Shown here: positions 1-7,998 of the stretch, one piece after another
How positions within the stretch are numbered: the first letter of the stretch is position 1
Layout: every line of letters starts with the position of its first letter
DNA from: an uncultured beta proteobacterium
GTDB taxonomy: Bacteria > Pseudomonadota > Gammaproteobacteria > Burkholderiales > Burkholderiaceae_C
Assembly: GCA_903870955.1 (NCBI GenBank)
Contig: CAIQEX010000684.1
Location: forward strand, 1 to 13,171
Reading direction: 5' to 3'
DNA length: 13,171 nucleotides
The notes under the pieces: model-generated
Databases searched by the model: none
Told to the model about the DNA's origin: nothing
The model's input: only the letters and a program-made list of their open reading frames with translations
Position numbers and translations under genes: made by a program

Positions 1-922
1 CATCGCCACCGGATGCGGCAGGCTTGGCTTGGGCTGCAGCAGCCAGGGTTTGCACCGCACCGCTCATGACGGAACGGGTGAAGGCCTGAATGTCGGTATC
101 GGTGATGCGGCCCTTGAGGCCGGTGCCCTTGACTTCGTTCAACGGCACACCGAGTTCACGGGCGAACTTACGCACCGAAGGTGACGCATGGGGCAAGCCG
201 ATGGGAGCTGCACCAGGGGCATGCGCGGGTACAGCAGCGGCAGGTGCTGCAACGGCAGATGCCGCAGCGGCCACTGGCGCAGCGGCAGGAGCCGCAGCCA
301 CGGCAGCAGAAGCTGCTGCTGGAGCCGCCGCAGCAGCCGAGGCCGATCCTTCCAGAATCGCCACCAGATCACCGATGTTGACCTTGTCACCCATTTTGAC
401 CTTGAGCTCCTTGACCACACCGGCCACGCTGGAGGGGATTTCCATGGAGGCTTTGTCGGACTCCACGGTAATCAGGCTCTGTTCAAGCTTGATGCTGTCG
501 CCAACCTTGACCATGATTTCAATGACGGTGACGTCCTTGAAGTCGCCGATATCGGGCACGCGCACTTCCACCGGGCCGCTGGCCACAGGCGCAGCCGCAA
601 CCGGTGCCGCCACCACAGCTGCAGCAGCGGGAGCCGCCGCGGGAGCGCTGGCGGCAGCGACTGGAGCGGGGGCCGCCGCAGCACCTGCCACTTCGAGCAT
701 CAGCACAACAGAACCTTCTTTGACCTTGCCGCCCAAAGCCACCTTGATTTCCTTCACCACGCCAGCGTGGCTGGAGGGAATTTCCATGGACGCTTTGTCG
801 GATTCCACGGTGATCAGACTTTGTTCGGCCTTGACCGTATCACCGACCTTGACCATCACCTCGATAACCGCGACTTCATCAAAGTCTCCGATATCCGGGA
901 CTTTTATTTCTATGAGTGCCAT
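1..922 (-). CDS. aceF: Dihydrolipoamide acetyltransferase, E2 of pyruvate dehydrogenase (3' part outside window)
   Basis: E2 core of the pyruvate dehydrogenase complex: it takes the acetyl group from E1 on a swinging lipoyl-lysine and passes it to CoA in the cytoplasm. About 307 codons are present and the frame runs off the left edge. The sequence shows two lipoyl domains (about residues 2-79 and 118-195), each with the lipoylation motif ESDKAS (lysines K43 and K157). They are joined and followed by Ala/Pro-rich flexible linkers. Next comes a peripheral-subunit (E3)-binding domain from about H245 (HASPSVRKFAREL ... GTGLKGRIT). The catalytic acetyltransferase domain with its HxxxD motif would lie beyond base 1. 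The start is the ATG at 922-920, with GGAG at 935-932 as ribosome binding site. It lies 19 bp downstream of aceE, so the two are co-transcribed. The two lipoyl domains are similar at DNA level, indicating an internal duplication. Only the missing C-terminus is unseen; the call is firm. Confidence 0.96.
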   Translation of the reverse strand, partial: MALIEIKVPDIGDFDEVAVIEVMVKVGDTVKAEQSLITVESDKASMEIPSSHAGVVKEIKVALGGKVKEGSVVLMLEVAGAAAAPAPVAAASAPAAAPAAAAVVAAPVAAAPVASGPVEVRVPDIGDFKDVTVIEIMVKVGDSIKLEQSLITVESDKASMEIPSSVAGVVKELKVKMGDKVNIGDLVAILEGSASAAAAAPAAASAAVAAAPAAAPVAAAASAVAAPAAAVPAHAPGAAPIGLPHASPSVRKFARELGVPLNEVKGTGLKGRITDTDIQAFTRSVMSGAVQTLAAAAQAKPAASGGD

Positions 923-940
923 ATTGTTTTTCTCCGGCTA

Positions 941-3640
941 TTAGGCGTACAGGGGGTTGATCTTGTCGACATTGATGCCGTACTTGGCAATGGCTTCTGC
1001 CACCTTGGCCACTGGCACGGTGCCGTCTTCGCTGAGCGCCTTGAGGGCAGCGACGACGATGTAGTGGCGATTGATCTCGAAGTGTTCGCGCAGCTTGCTG
1101 CGGAAGTCACTGCGGCCAAAGCCGTCAGTACCCAGCACCTTGTAGGTCCGGCCCTTGGGAATGAAGGGGCGAATTTGCTCTGCATAGGCCTTCATGTAGT
1201 CGGTCGATGCCACCACCGGGCCGCTGTGGGCGGCGAGTTGTTGGGCAACAAACGAGACACGCGGTGTCTCCAGCGGGTGCAGCAGATTCCAGCGTTCAGC
1301 GTCCTGGCCATCGCGGGTCAGTTCGTTAAAGCTTGGGCAGCTCCAGACGTCGGCAGCAATGCCCCAGTCGGCTTCCAGCAGTTCGTGCGCCGCAAAGCTT
1401 TCGCGCAGGATGGTGCCCGAGCCCAGCAGTTGCACGCGTGTCTTCTGGGCCGAACCGGCCTTGCTGAGATACATGCCCTTGATGATCTGCTCTTCCGTGC
1501 CGGGCGTCAGACCGGGCATGGCGTAGTTCTCGTTCAGCAGGGTCAGGTAGTAGAAAACGTTGTCCTGCTTCTCCACCATGCGCTTCAGGCCATGGTGCAG
1601 GATGACACCCACTTCGTGCGCAAACGTCGGGTCGTAGCTGATGCAGTTGGGAATCGTGCCGGCCATGATGTGGCTGTGGCCGTCTTCGTGCTGCAGGCCT
1701 TCGCCGTTCAGGGTGGTGCGTCCGGACGTACCGCCCAACAGGAAACCACGGGCTTGCATGTCGCCCGCAGCCCAGGCCAGATCGCCAATGCGCTGGAAGC
1801 CGAACATCGAGTAATAGACGTAGAACGGCACCATGATGCGGTTGCTGGTGGAGTAGCTGGTAGCCGCTGCAATCCAGCTGGCCATACCGCCGGCCTCGTT
1901 GATCCCTTCCTGCAGGATCTGACCCTTGACGTCTTCCTTGTAGTACATCACCTGGTCTTTATCGACCGGGGTGTATTGCTGGCCTGCCGGGTTGTAAATA
2001 CCAATCTGGCGGAACAGACCTTCCATACCAAAGGTACGGGCTTCGTCAACCAGAATCGGCACCACGCGTGGGCCCAGGGCCTGGTCACGCAGCAACTGGG
2101 TCAGGAAGCGCACATAGGCTTGTGTGGTCGAAATCTCGCGACCTTCGGCCGTGGCTTCCATCACCGACTTGAAGGTGTCCAGTGAAGGCACGGTGAAGCT
2201 TTCATCGGCCTGGGCACGGCGGCTGGGTAGATAGCCACCCAGAGCCTTGCGGCGCTCGTGCAGGTACTTCATTTCCGGCGTGTCGTCGGCCGGTTTGTAG
2301 AAAGGAATGTCGGCAATCTGGCTGTCCGGCACCGGGATGTTGAAGCGGTCGCGGAAGGCCTTGATGTCTTCGTCGGTCAGCTTCTTGGTCTGGTGCACAT
2401 TGTTCTTGCCTTCGCCGGCTTTGCCCATGCCGAAGCCCTTGACGGTCTTGATCAGCAGCACTGTCGGCTGGCCCTTGTGCTTGACTGCGGCAGCATAGGC
2501 GGCATAGACCTTTTGCGGATCATGACCACCGCGGCGCAGGCCCCAGATGGCTTCATCGCTCATCTTGGAAACCATTTCCAGCGTCTCAGGCGAGCGCCCG
2601 AAGAAGTTCTTGCGTACAAAGGCGCCGTCGTTGGCCTTGAAGGCCTGGTAGTCGCCGTCCAGCGTGTCCATCATGACCCGGCGCAGTGCGCCGTCCTTGT
2701 CGCGCGCCAGAAGTGCGTCCCACTCGCTGCCCCACAGCAGCTTGATCACGTTCCAGCCGGAGCCGCGGAATTCGCCTTCCAGCTCTTGCACGATCTTGCC
2801 GTTGCCGCGCACCGGGCCGTCCAGACGCTGCAGGTTGCAGTTGATGACAAACACCAGGTTGTCCAGCTTTTCGCGTGCGGCCAGACCGATGGCGCCCAGG
2901 GATTCCACTTCGTCCATCTCGCCGTCGCCGCAGAACACCCAGACCTTGCGGTTTTCGGTGTTGGCAATGCCACGGGCATGCAGATACTTGAGGAAGCGGG
3001 CCTGGTAAATCGCCATCAACGGGCCAAGGCCCATGGATACGGTGGGGAACTGCCAGAAATTGGGCATCAGCTTGGGATGCGGGTAGCTGGACAAGCCCTT
3101 GCCACCGGTTTCCTGGCGGAAGTTGAGCAATTGCTCTTCGGTCAGACGCCCTTCAAGGTAGGCACGGGCATAGACACCGGGCGAAACGTGGCCCTGGATG
3201 TAGAGGCAGTCGCCGCCATGATTTTCGGTTTCGGCATGCCAAAAGTGATTGAAGCCGGCACCAAACATATGTGCCAGCGAAGCGAACGAACCGATGTGAC
3301 CACCCAAGTCGCCACCATCTGCCGGGTAATGGCGATTGGCCTTGACCACCATGGCCATCGCATTCCAGCGCATGTAGGCGCGCAGGCGCTCTTCAATTTC
3401 GATGTTGCCAGGACAAATTTCTTCCTGGTCTTTATCGATGGTGTTGACGTAGGCCGTGTTCGCAGAAAACGGCATGTCCATGCTGTTCTGGCGGGCATGC
3501 GAGAGCAGTTGCTCGAGCAGAAATTGCGCACGCTCGGGGCCTTCTTTTTCGATGACCGCGGACAGGGCATCCATCCACTCACGGGTTTCCTGGCTATCCG
3601 CATCAACGCTACTAGCCGGGTTATGGGGAACTGCTGACAT
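941..3640 (-). CDS. aceE: Pyruvate dehydrogenase E1 component, homodimeric type
   Basis: Thiamine-diphosphate-dependent decarboxylation of pyruvate and reductive acetylation of the E2 lipoyl group, the entry step from glycolysis to acetyl-CoA. It is 899 aa, close to the roughly 887 aa of the E. coli enzyme, and intact. The thiamine-diphosphate/Mg motif is clear: GDGEMDE at 238-244, followed by NCN at 267-269 and LQRLDGPV. Further family signatures include GGDLGGHIGSFAS near the N-terminus and GRTTLNGEGLQHEDGHS in the second half. The single-chain architecture is the gammaproteobacterial/betaproteobacterial type, not the alpha/beta heterotetramer. The start is the ATG at 3640-3638, with a strong AGGAGA ribosome binding site about 6 nt upstream. 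aceF follows 19 bp downstream. The promoter must lie in the AT-rich region 3641-3794 shared with the divergent sensor kinase, so the kinase/regulator pair is a natural candidate for its control. Confidence 0.98.
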   Translation of the reverse strand: MSAVPHNPASSVDADSQETREWMDALSAVIEKEGPERAQFLLEQLLSHARQNSMDMPFSANTAYVNTIDKDQEEICPGNIEIEERLRAYMRWNAMAMVVKANRHYPADGGDLGGHIGSFASLAHMFGAGFNHFWHAETENHGGDCLYIQGHVSPGVYARAYLEGRLTEEQLLNFRQETGGKGLSSYPHPKLMPNFWQFPTVSMGLGPLMAIYQARFLKYLHARGIANTENRKVWVFCGDGEMDEVESLGAIGLAAREKLDNLVFVINCNLQRLDGPVRGNGKIVQELEGEFRGSGWNVIKLLWGSEWDALLARDKDGALRRVMMDTLDGDYQAFKANDGAFVRKNFFGRSPETLEMVSKMSDEAIWGLRRGGHDPQKVYAAYAAAVKHKGQPTVLLIKTVKGFGMGKAGEGKNNVHQTKKLTDEDIKAFRDRFNIPVPDSQIADIPFYKPADDTPEMKYLHERRKALGGYLPSRRAQADESFTVPSLDTFKSVMEATAEGREISTTQAYVRFLTQLLRDQALGPRVVPILVDEARTFGMEGLFRQIGIYNPAGQQYTPVDKDQVMYYKEDVKGQILQEGINEAGGMASWIAAATSYSTSNRIMVPFYVYYSMFGFQRIGDLAWAAGDMQARGFLLGGTSGRTTLNGEGLQHEDGHSHIMAGTIPNCISYDPTFAHEVGVILHHGLKRMVEKQDNVFYYLTLLNENYAMPGLTPGTEEQIIKGMYLSKAGSAQKTRVQLLGSGTILRESFAAHELLEADWGIAADVWSCPSFNELTRDGQDAERWNLLHPLETPRVSFVAQQLAAHSGPVVASTDYMKAYAEQIRPFIPKGRTYKVLGTDGFGRSDFRSKLREHFEINRHYIVVAALKALSEDGTVPVAKVAEAIAKYGINVDKINPLYA

Positions 3641-3794
3641 TCTTGTCTCCTGGTTACTTTTGGATTTGTCTTCGTAATTTAGTCCGACCCAGGAAGTTTC
3701 TCATATTTTATTTTTTATTTCAAGTTGTGCTTTTGTAATTCATATTGTGAAATTTAGCACGGTCGTGCCAAATGCATTCGCCTACACTTGAGGC
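3641..3794. promoter_or_regulatory. Divergent aceE / sensor-kinase intergenic promoter region
   Basis: This 154-bp stretch is strikingly AT-rich beside the GC-rich genes, especially 3701-3756, and must carry promoters in both directions. For aceE (minus strand) the best -10 is TAAAAT, read from 3710 to 3705 (5 of 6 to consensus), with no good -35, which hints at an activator-dependent promoter. It would give a leader of about 58 nt. For the kinase (plus strand) a tentative pair is TTGTGC at 3725-3730 and TGAAAT at 3748-3753, spaced 17. A near-palindrome at 3752-3773 would sit about 64 bp upstream of the predicted aceE start, and over the predicted kinase transcription start. The promoter assignments are by eye and weak; that the region is regulatory is safe. 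Confidence 0.65.
3752..3773. promoter_or_regulatory. 22-bp near-palindrome, putative operator
   Basis: An interrupted inverted repeat with core GCACG-GT-CGTGC, flanked by ATTT on the left and AAAT on the right. Nine of the eleven base pairs are complementary; the exceptions are the central GT and one A/C pair (3756/3769). There is no T-tract after it on either strand and it lies between divergent starts, so it fits a dimeric-regulator binding site better than a terminator. The FixJ-type regulator at 6346-6972 is the obvious local candidate to bind it. A GntR-type PdhR encoded elsewhere is an alternative. The binding protein is inference. Confidence 0.5.
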
Positions 3795-6329
3795 ATGCCA
3801 TTGACCACCTTGATTTCCATTCCAAGTGCCCTGTCACTGCCTCCGGTACAGCAGGCAAAGCACTGGTGGTCAAGACAAAATCCCCACTTTCAGGATCGTC
3901 TGGCCATGCTGGCACCGCTGGTTGCGGTGGCGTTGTTCTTTGCCGCCATCGTTGCCGCATTCACCTATTTGCGTGCCGAAGAATTTGATCGTGAACAGGA
4001 GGCCGTGCAACGCGATGTGGAATACACACAGCAACGCCTGCGCCTGCGTTTGCTGGAGCGCCAGGAGCAACTCACCCGTATTGCGCGCGAGGTCTCCAAT
4101 CGCGAATTGGACCTTGAAGAGTTCCGCGCACGATCGGCTTCCATGCTCAACCAGTATCCCGAGTTGCAGGGCTTGGCCTGGATCGACGAACGACACCGTG
4201 TCCGCATCGGCACCGGCACTGCGATTCACCCGACTCCGGTGTCACGCGCTGCGGCAGATCAATCGCCGCGTCTGGAAAGCGAAGCGGCTTTCCTCAGCGC
4301 CAAGCAAACCAACCAGCCGATATACCTGCAACGCCTGCGCTCCGCTGAGTTCGCGCCACTCATGCAGATTTACATTCCCCTGAACGAACGCAACCGTTTC
4401 TCCGGTGTATTGCTTGCCGAATTGTCGGTTGACGGCCTGTTTCGCTATGGCGTGCCCGATGAGGTATCGGCACGCTACGCCATCTCCTTACTCGACGCCA
4501 AGGGCGCGCTGCTGGCAGGCACGGTTATTCCAGCGCGCAAGGCATCGAGTTACTCGCTGCCCTGGACCCCCCGCAGCAATGCCTATTCGATGCCGGTCTC
4601 TCCGGTCGGCGTTGGCCTGGTCGTCAGAGGCCAGGCCTACCGCGCATCGCTTGGCGTGATTGGTAGCGGGCTCTTCTGGCTGGTGGGCACGTTGAGCGTG
4701 ATGACCGCGTGGATGCTGATTGCCAACTGGCGCCACACCCGGCGGCGCCTGCAGGCACAACAGGCACTGATCTCGGAAACCAATTTCCGGCGGGCCATGG
4801 AAAACTCCATGCTCACCGGCATGCGCGCCATGGATTTGCAGGGCCGCATTACCTATGTGAATGCCGCCTTTTGCCAGATGACGGGTTGGGGCGAAGCTGA
4901 TCTGTTGGGGCGCGCCGCGCCCTTCCCTTACTGGCCCGAATCGGATCGGGAATTGCTGACCTCCAAACTGGAAGAAGAGCTTTCCGGAAAGTCCACGCCG
5001 GGCGGTTTTCAGGTTCGCGTCAAGCGGCGCGATGGCACAACTTTTGATGCCCGTCTGTATGTAGCACCCCTGATCGACGCCATGGGCACGCAAACGGGCT
5101 GGGTCACGTCGATGACCGACATCACCGAACCCAACCGCGTACGGGAGCAGTTATCCGCTTCACACCAACGCTTTACTACCGTTCTGGAGGCGCTCGACGC
5201 ATCCATCTCGGTGGCACCCTTGGGCAGCGACGAACTGCTTTTTGCCAACAAGCTTTACCGCCAATGGTTTGGCACCCAGGCCAATGGCCACTTGCAATTG
5301 GTGGCCGAGGCTGGCGTACCCAGCAGTCCGACCAGTGACGAGAATGACGACGCAGTCGATTTGCTGGCTGGCCTTCCGACCAATGCGATTGCCGACACGG
5401 AAACCGAAAGCGGTGAAATCTTTGACCAGGCCCTGGGCAAATGGCTTGAGGTTCGCACCCGCTACCTGAGTTGGGTAGACGGCCGCCTGGCCCAGATGGT
5501 GATTGCCACCGACATCACCAGCCGCCGCCTGGCAGAACAGCAGGCCGCCACGCAATCCGAACGGGCCGCAAACTCCAGCCGCCTGATCACCATGGGCGAA
5601 ATGGCCTCCAGCGTAGCCCACGAATTGAACCAACCACTCACCGCCATCAATAACTATTGCAACGGCATGGTGTCGCGCATCAAGTCCAAACAGATCACCG
5701 AAGAAGACCTGTTGGGAGCACTGGACAAAACCGCGCGCCAAGCCCAACGTGCGGGTCAGATCATTCAGCGCATTCGCTCCTTCGTCAAACGCAGCGAACC
5801 CAACCGCACGCGCTCTGAAGTGAGCGTCATGGTGGGAGAGGCGATCGAACTTGCAGAAATCGAACTGCGCCGGCGCAATGTTCGGCTCAACCACTATGTC
5901 GCCACGCGCTTGCCCGCCATGGTGGTTGATCCCATCCTGATCGAGCAGGTGCTGGTCAACCTGCTGCGCAACGCGGCGGAATCGATTGACATTGCGCAGC
6001 GTCCGACGGCTCAGCGCCTGGTCGAATTGCGGGTGGTTCCAACCGAAGTCGAAGGGCAGACGGCGATCGATTTCTCGGTGCGCGATACGGGCAGAGGACT
6101 GGCTCCCGAAGTCATGGCCCGCTTGTATGAAGCCTTCTTCTCGACCAAGGCCGACGGCATGGGAATCGGCCTGAGCCTGTGCCGATCCATCGTCGAATCG
6201 CATCTTGGAAGAATGACCGCCGAGAACATCTACAATGGCGCCGAAGTGGCGGGCTGCCGGTTTTCCTTCTGGATTCCCGTGGTGGATGTCGGTAGCCGAG
6301 CCCAAAGCGCCCCCATTTCAAGCACCTAA
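3795..6329 (+). CDS. Membrane-bound PAS sensor histidine kinase (FixL/DctB-like)
   Basis: An 844-aa inner-membrane sensor kinase, partner of the regulator 16 bp downstream. Domains in order: a short cytoplasmic N-terminus; TM1 about 36-61; a periplasmic region of about 225 residues (62-287) with PAS/Cache-like strands (LAWIDERHRVRI, LLAELSVDGLF); TM2 about 288-312; a PAS domain about 330-450 (NAAFCQMTGW); a second, more divergent PAS about 456-575; then the kinase core. H-box with phosphoacceptor H609 in SSVAHELNQPLTAINNY, N-box N726 in NLLRNAAESI, G1 D764 in DTGRGL, and F/G2 box FFSTKADGMGIGLSL with glycines 788, 790 and 792. All catalytic boxes are intact. The HELNQPL form is typical of FixL/DctB/TtrS-like kinases. 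The ligand is unknown. No haem-PAS signature is obvious, so oxygen sensing is not claimed. The start is uncertain: the GAGG before the ATG at 3795 is too close for a normal ribosome binding site, and Met38 would cut into TM1. Confidence 0.9.
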   Translation: MPLTTLISIPSALSLPPVQQAKHWWSRQNPHFQDRLAMLAPLVAVALFFAAIVAAFTYLRAEEFDREQEAVQRDVEYTQQRLRLRLLERQEQLTRIAREVSNRELDLEEFRARSASMLNQYPELQGLAWIDERHRVRIGTGTAIHPTPVSRAAADQSPRLESEAAFLSAKQTNQPIYLQRLRSAEFAPLMQIYIPLNERNRFSGVLLAELSVDGLFRYGVPDEVSARYAISLLDAKGALLAGTVIPARKASSYSLPWTPRSNAYSMPVSPVGVGLVVRGQAYRASLGVIGSGLFWLVGTLSVMTAWMLIANWRHTRRRLQAQQALISETNFRRAMENSMLTGMRAMDLQGRITYVNAAFCQMTGWGEADLLGRAAPFPYWPESDRELLTSKLEEELSGKSTPGGFQVRVKRRDGTTFDARLYVAPLIDAMGTQTGWVTSMTDITEPNRVREQLSASHQRFTTVLEALDASISVAPLGSDELLFANKLYRQWFGTQANGHLQLVAEAGVPSSPTSDENDDAVDLLAGLPTNAIADTETESGEIFDQALGKWLEVRTRYLSWVDGRLAQMVIATDITSRRLAEQQAATQSERAANSSRLITMGEMASSVAHELNQPLTAINNYCNGMVSRIKSKQITEEDLLGALDKTARQAQRAGQIIQRIRSFVKRSEPNRTRSEVSVMVGEAIELAEIELRRRNVRLNHYVATRLPAMVVDPILIEQVLVNLLRNAAESIDIAQRPTAQRLVELRVVPTEVEGQTAIDFSVRDTGRGLAPEVMARLYEAFFSTKADGMGIGLSLCRSIVESHLGRMTAENIYNGAEVAGCRFSFWIPVVDVGSRAQSAPISST

Positions 6330-6345
6330 CCATCTGGAAATTTGA

Positions 6346-6972
6346 ATGAGCCTGATTCCCAAAAAAGGGACTGTGTACGTCGTTGATGACGATGAAGCCG
6401 TCCGTGATTCCCTGCAGTGGTTGCTTGAGGGCAAAGGTTATCGCGTGCGCTGCTTCGACTCCGCCGAGTCGTTCCTCAGCCGTTACGACGCGCGTGAAGT
6501 TGCCTGCCTGATTGCCGACATCCGCATGGGCGGCATGACCGGACTGGAATTGCAAAACCGCCTGATTGAAGGACGTTCCCCGCTACCCATCGTGTTCATT
6601 ACCGGTCATGGTGACGTGCCCATGGCGGTGGACACCATGAAGAAGGGCGCCATGGACTTCATCCAGAAGCCATTCAAGGAAGACCAATTGGTGAGCTTGG
6701 TGGAGCGCATGCTGGACCACGCCAAGGACTCGTTTGCTGACTTCCAACTCGCCGTAAACCGTGACGCGTTGCTATCCAAGCTGACCCTGCGTGAGTCGCA
6801 GGTGCTGGAACGCATTGTTGCCGGACGCCTGAACAAGCAGATTGCCGATGACCTGGGAATCAGCATCAAGACTGTTGAAGCGCATCGCGCCAACATCATG
6901 GAAAAGCTCAGCGCCAACACGGTCGCTGACCTGCTCAAAATAGCGCTGGGGCAAAACGCCCCAAAAGCTTAA
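6346..6972 (+). CDS. FixJ-family response regulator (receiver + LuxR-type HTH)
   Basis: A 208-aa transcription regulator and cognate output of the kinase just upstream. Receiver domain about 8-125: acidic pocket DDD 14-16, phosphoacceptor D58 in LIADIRMGGMTG, switch residue T86 in FITGHGDVPMAV and K108 in QKPF, all present. The ITGHGDVPMAV stretch and the short receiver-HTH linker are typical of the FixJ/TtrR/DctR group. The C-terminal LuxR-type helix-turn-helix spans about 145-200 (LTLRESQVLERIVAGRLNKQIADDLGISIKTVEAHR, shown here in part). The start is the ATG at 6346 with a modest GGAA upstream, so translation may be partly coupled to the kinase gene. A terminator follows at 6997-7026. The target is not visible in the protein. 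Its position suggests the aceE promoter region and autoregulation (inference). Family call firm. Confidence 0.93.
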   Translation: MSLIPKKGTVYVVDDDEAVRDSLQWLLEGKGYRVRCFDSAESFLSRYDAREVACLIADIRMGGMTGLELQNRLIEGRSPLPIVFITGHGDVPMAVDTMKKGAMDFIQKPFKEDQLVSLVERMLDHAKDSFADFQLAVNRDALLSKLTLRESQVLERIVAGRLNKQIADDLGISIKTVEAHRANIMEKLSANTVADLLKIALGQNAPKA

Positions 6973-6996
6973 ACCTGGTACTGACAACCCAAACCC

Positions 6997-7026
6997 GCCC
7001 GCAACTGCAAAGCTGCGGGCTTTTTT
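6997..7026 (+). terminator. Rho-independent terminator after the response regulator
   Basis: GCCCGCA at 6997-7003 pairs with TGCGGGC at 7014-7020. After one mismatch two further pairs close a GCAA tetraloop, and six T follow at 7021-7026. It is a canonical intrinsic terminator for the kinase/regulator operon. It ends only 15 bp before the folD start codon. Confidence 0.88.
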
Positions 7027-7041
7027 ATTCCGGAGACACGC

Positions 7042-7914
7042 ATGACCACAACAGCAAAAATCATTGATGGCAACGCCCTGGCAGCCCATACCCGCGCCGA
7101 TGTAGCGCGCCGCTGCGACGCACTCAAAGCCCAGGGCCTGACACCCGGCCTGGCGGTTTTGTTGGTGGGCGAAAACCCGGCCTCCCAGGTCTATGTGCGC
7201 AACAAGGTGAAGGCCTGTGCCGATGCCGGTCTGCACTCGGTTTTGGAGCGTCACCCTGCCACCATGACGGAGGCCGAACTGCTAGCGCGGATCGACGCGC
7301 TCAACCATGACGACAGCATCCATGGCATTCTGGTGCAGTTGCCGGTGCCCGCGCACATCGATGCGAACAAGGTCATTGAAGCCATCAGCCCAGCCAAAGA
7401 TGTGGACGGTTTCCATGTGTCGAGCGCTGGCGCCTTGATGGTCGGCCAGCCTGGTTTCTGGCCCTGCACACCTTATGGTTGTATGAAGATGCTGGAAAGC
7501 ATTGGCTACTCGTTACGCGGCAAGCATGCCGTGGTGATTGGACGCAGCAACATCGTCGGCAAGCCCATGGCCCTGATGCTGCTGGCACAAAACGCCACGG
7601 TCACCATCTGCCACAGCGGAACCGTGGACCTGAAATCCATCACCCTGCAGGCGGACGTGATTGTGGCCGCTGTGGGCAAGCGCAATGTGCTGACTGCCGA
7701 CATGGTCAAGCCGGGTGCCGTGGTGCTGGATGTGGGCATGAACCGCAACGACGAAGGCAAATTGTGCGGCGACGTGGACTACGCCGGTGTCAGCCAGGTG
7801 GCCGGATACATCACCCCGGTGCCCGGTGGCGTCGGCCCCATGACGATTGCCATGCTGCTGGTGAACACTCTGGAAGCCGCTGAGCGCGTTGCCCTGTCCA
7901 AAGGGCTTGCATAA
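7042..7914 (+). CDS. folD: Bifunctional methylenetetrahydrofolate dehydrogenase / methenyltetrahydrofolate cyclohydrolase
   Basis: Cytoplasmic enzyme converting 5,10-methylene-THF (with NADP+) to 5,10-methenyl-THF and then 10-formyl-THF, supplying one-carbon units for purines and formyl-methionine. It is 290 aa against 288 in E. coli. Catalytic Y51 and K55 sit in [16 protein letters not shown]. Also visible are QLPVP, the PAKDVDGFH segment, the PCTPYGC segment, the Rossmann motif [14 protein letters not shown], and the C-terminal [10 protein letters not shown] signature. The start is the ATG at 7042, with GGAG at 7032-7035. The gene begins immediately after the terminator of the two-component operon, leaving almost no room for its own promoter in between. 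It must therefore rely on readthrough or on a promoter inside the regulator gene. No defect seen. Confidence 0.98.
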   Translation: MTTTAKIIDGNALAAHTRADVARRCDALKAQGLTPGLAVLLVGENPASQVYVRNKVKACADAGLHSVLERHPATMTEAELLARIDALNHDDSIHGILVQLPVPAHIDANKVIEAISPAKDVDGFHVSSAGALMVGQPGFWPCTPYGCMKMLESIGYSLRGKHAVVIGRSNIVGKPMALMLLAQNATVTICHSGTVDLKSITLQADVIVAAVGKRNVLTADMVKPGAVVLDVGMNRNDEGKLCGDVDYAGVSQVAGYITPVPGGVGPMTIAMLLVNTLEAAERVALSKGLA

Positions 7915-7948
7915 CCGCCCAGGCGCCCTCACTTACCCCATTCCAAGA

Positions 7949-7970
7949 GGCGGCCAGAGCCGCCCATTTT
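7949..7970 (+). terminator. Possible weak terminator after folD
   Basis: GGCGGC at 7949-7954 and GCCGCC at 7959-7964 form a 6-bp GC stem with a CAGA loop, followed by CCA and only four T. It has terminator shape but a poor U-tract, so partial readthrough into the oligopeptidase gene is likely. The rest of the 84-bp folD-prlC gap shows nothing else I can name. Confidence 0.5.
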
Positions 7971-7998
7971 CCTTGCCCCACTGCTTTCCTTAGGTCCC

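Noticed and set aside
188..2185. 665-codon open frame on the plus strand across aceF/aceE
   Set aside because: It lies antisense to two certain genes, crosses the aceF-aceE boundary, and its His/Val/Leu/Gly-rich translation resembles no family. Long antisense frames are expected from codon bias in GC-rich DNA.
2258..3637. 459-codon open frame on the plus strand antisense to aceE
   Set aside because: Complementary-strand shadow of aceE; no recognisable domain and no credible start context.
3755..3770. Sigma-54-like promoter on the minus strand (TGGCAC ... TGC) for aceE
   Set aside because: The GG and GC elements are 9 nt apart instead of the required 10, and the match is explained by the palindrome. 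No enhancer-binding activator is encoded nearby: the regulator is FixJ-type, without an AAA+ domain.
5160..6305. 381-codon minus-strand frame antisense to the histidine kinase
   Set aside because: Shadow of the kinase core, which has all its catalytic motifs on the plus strand.
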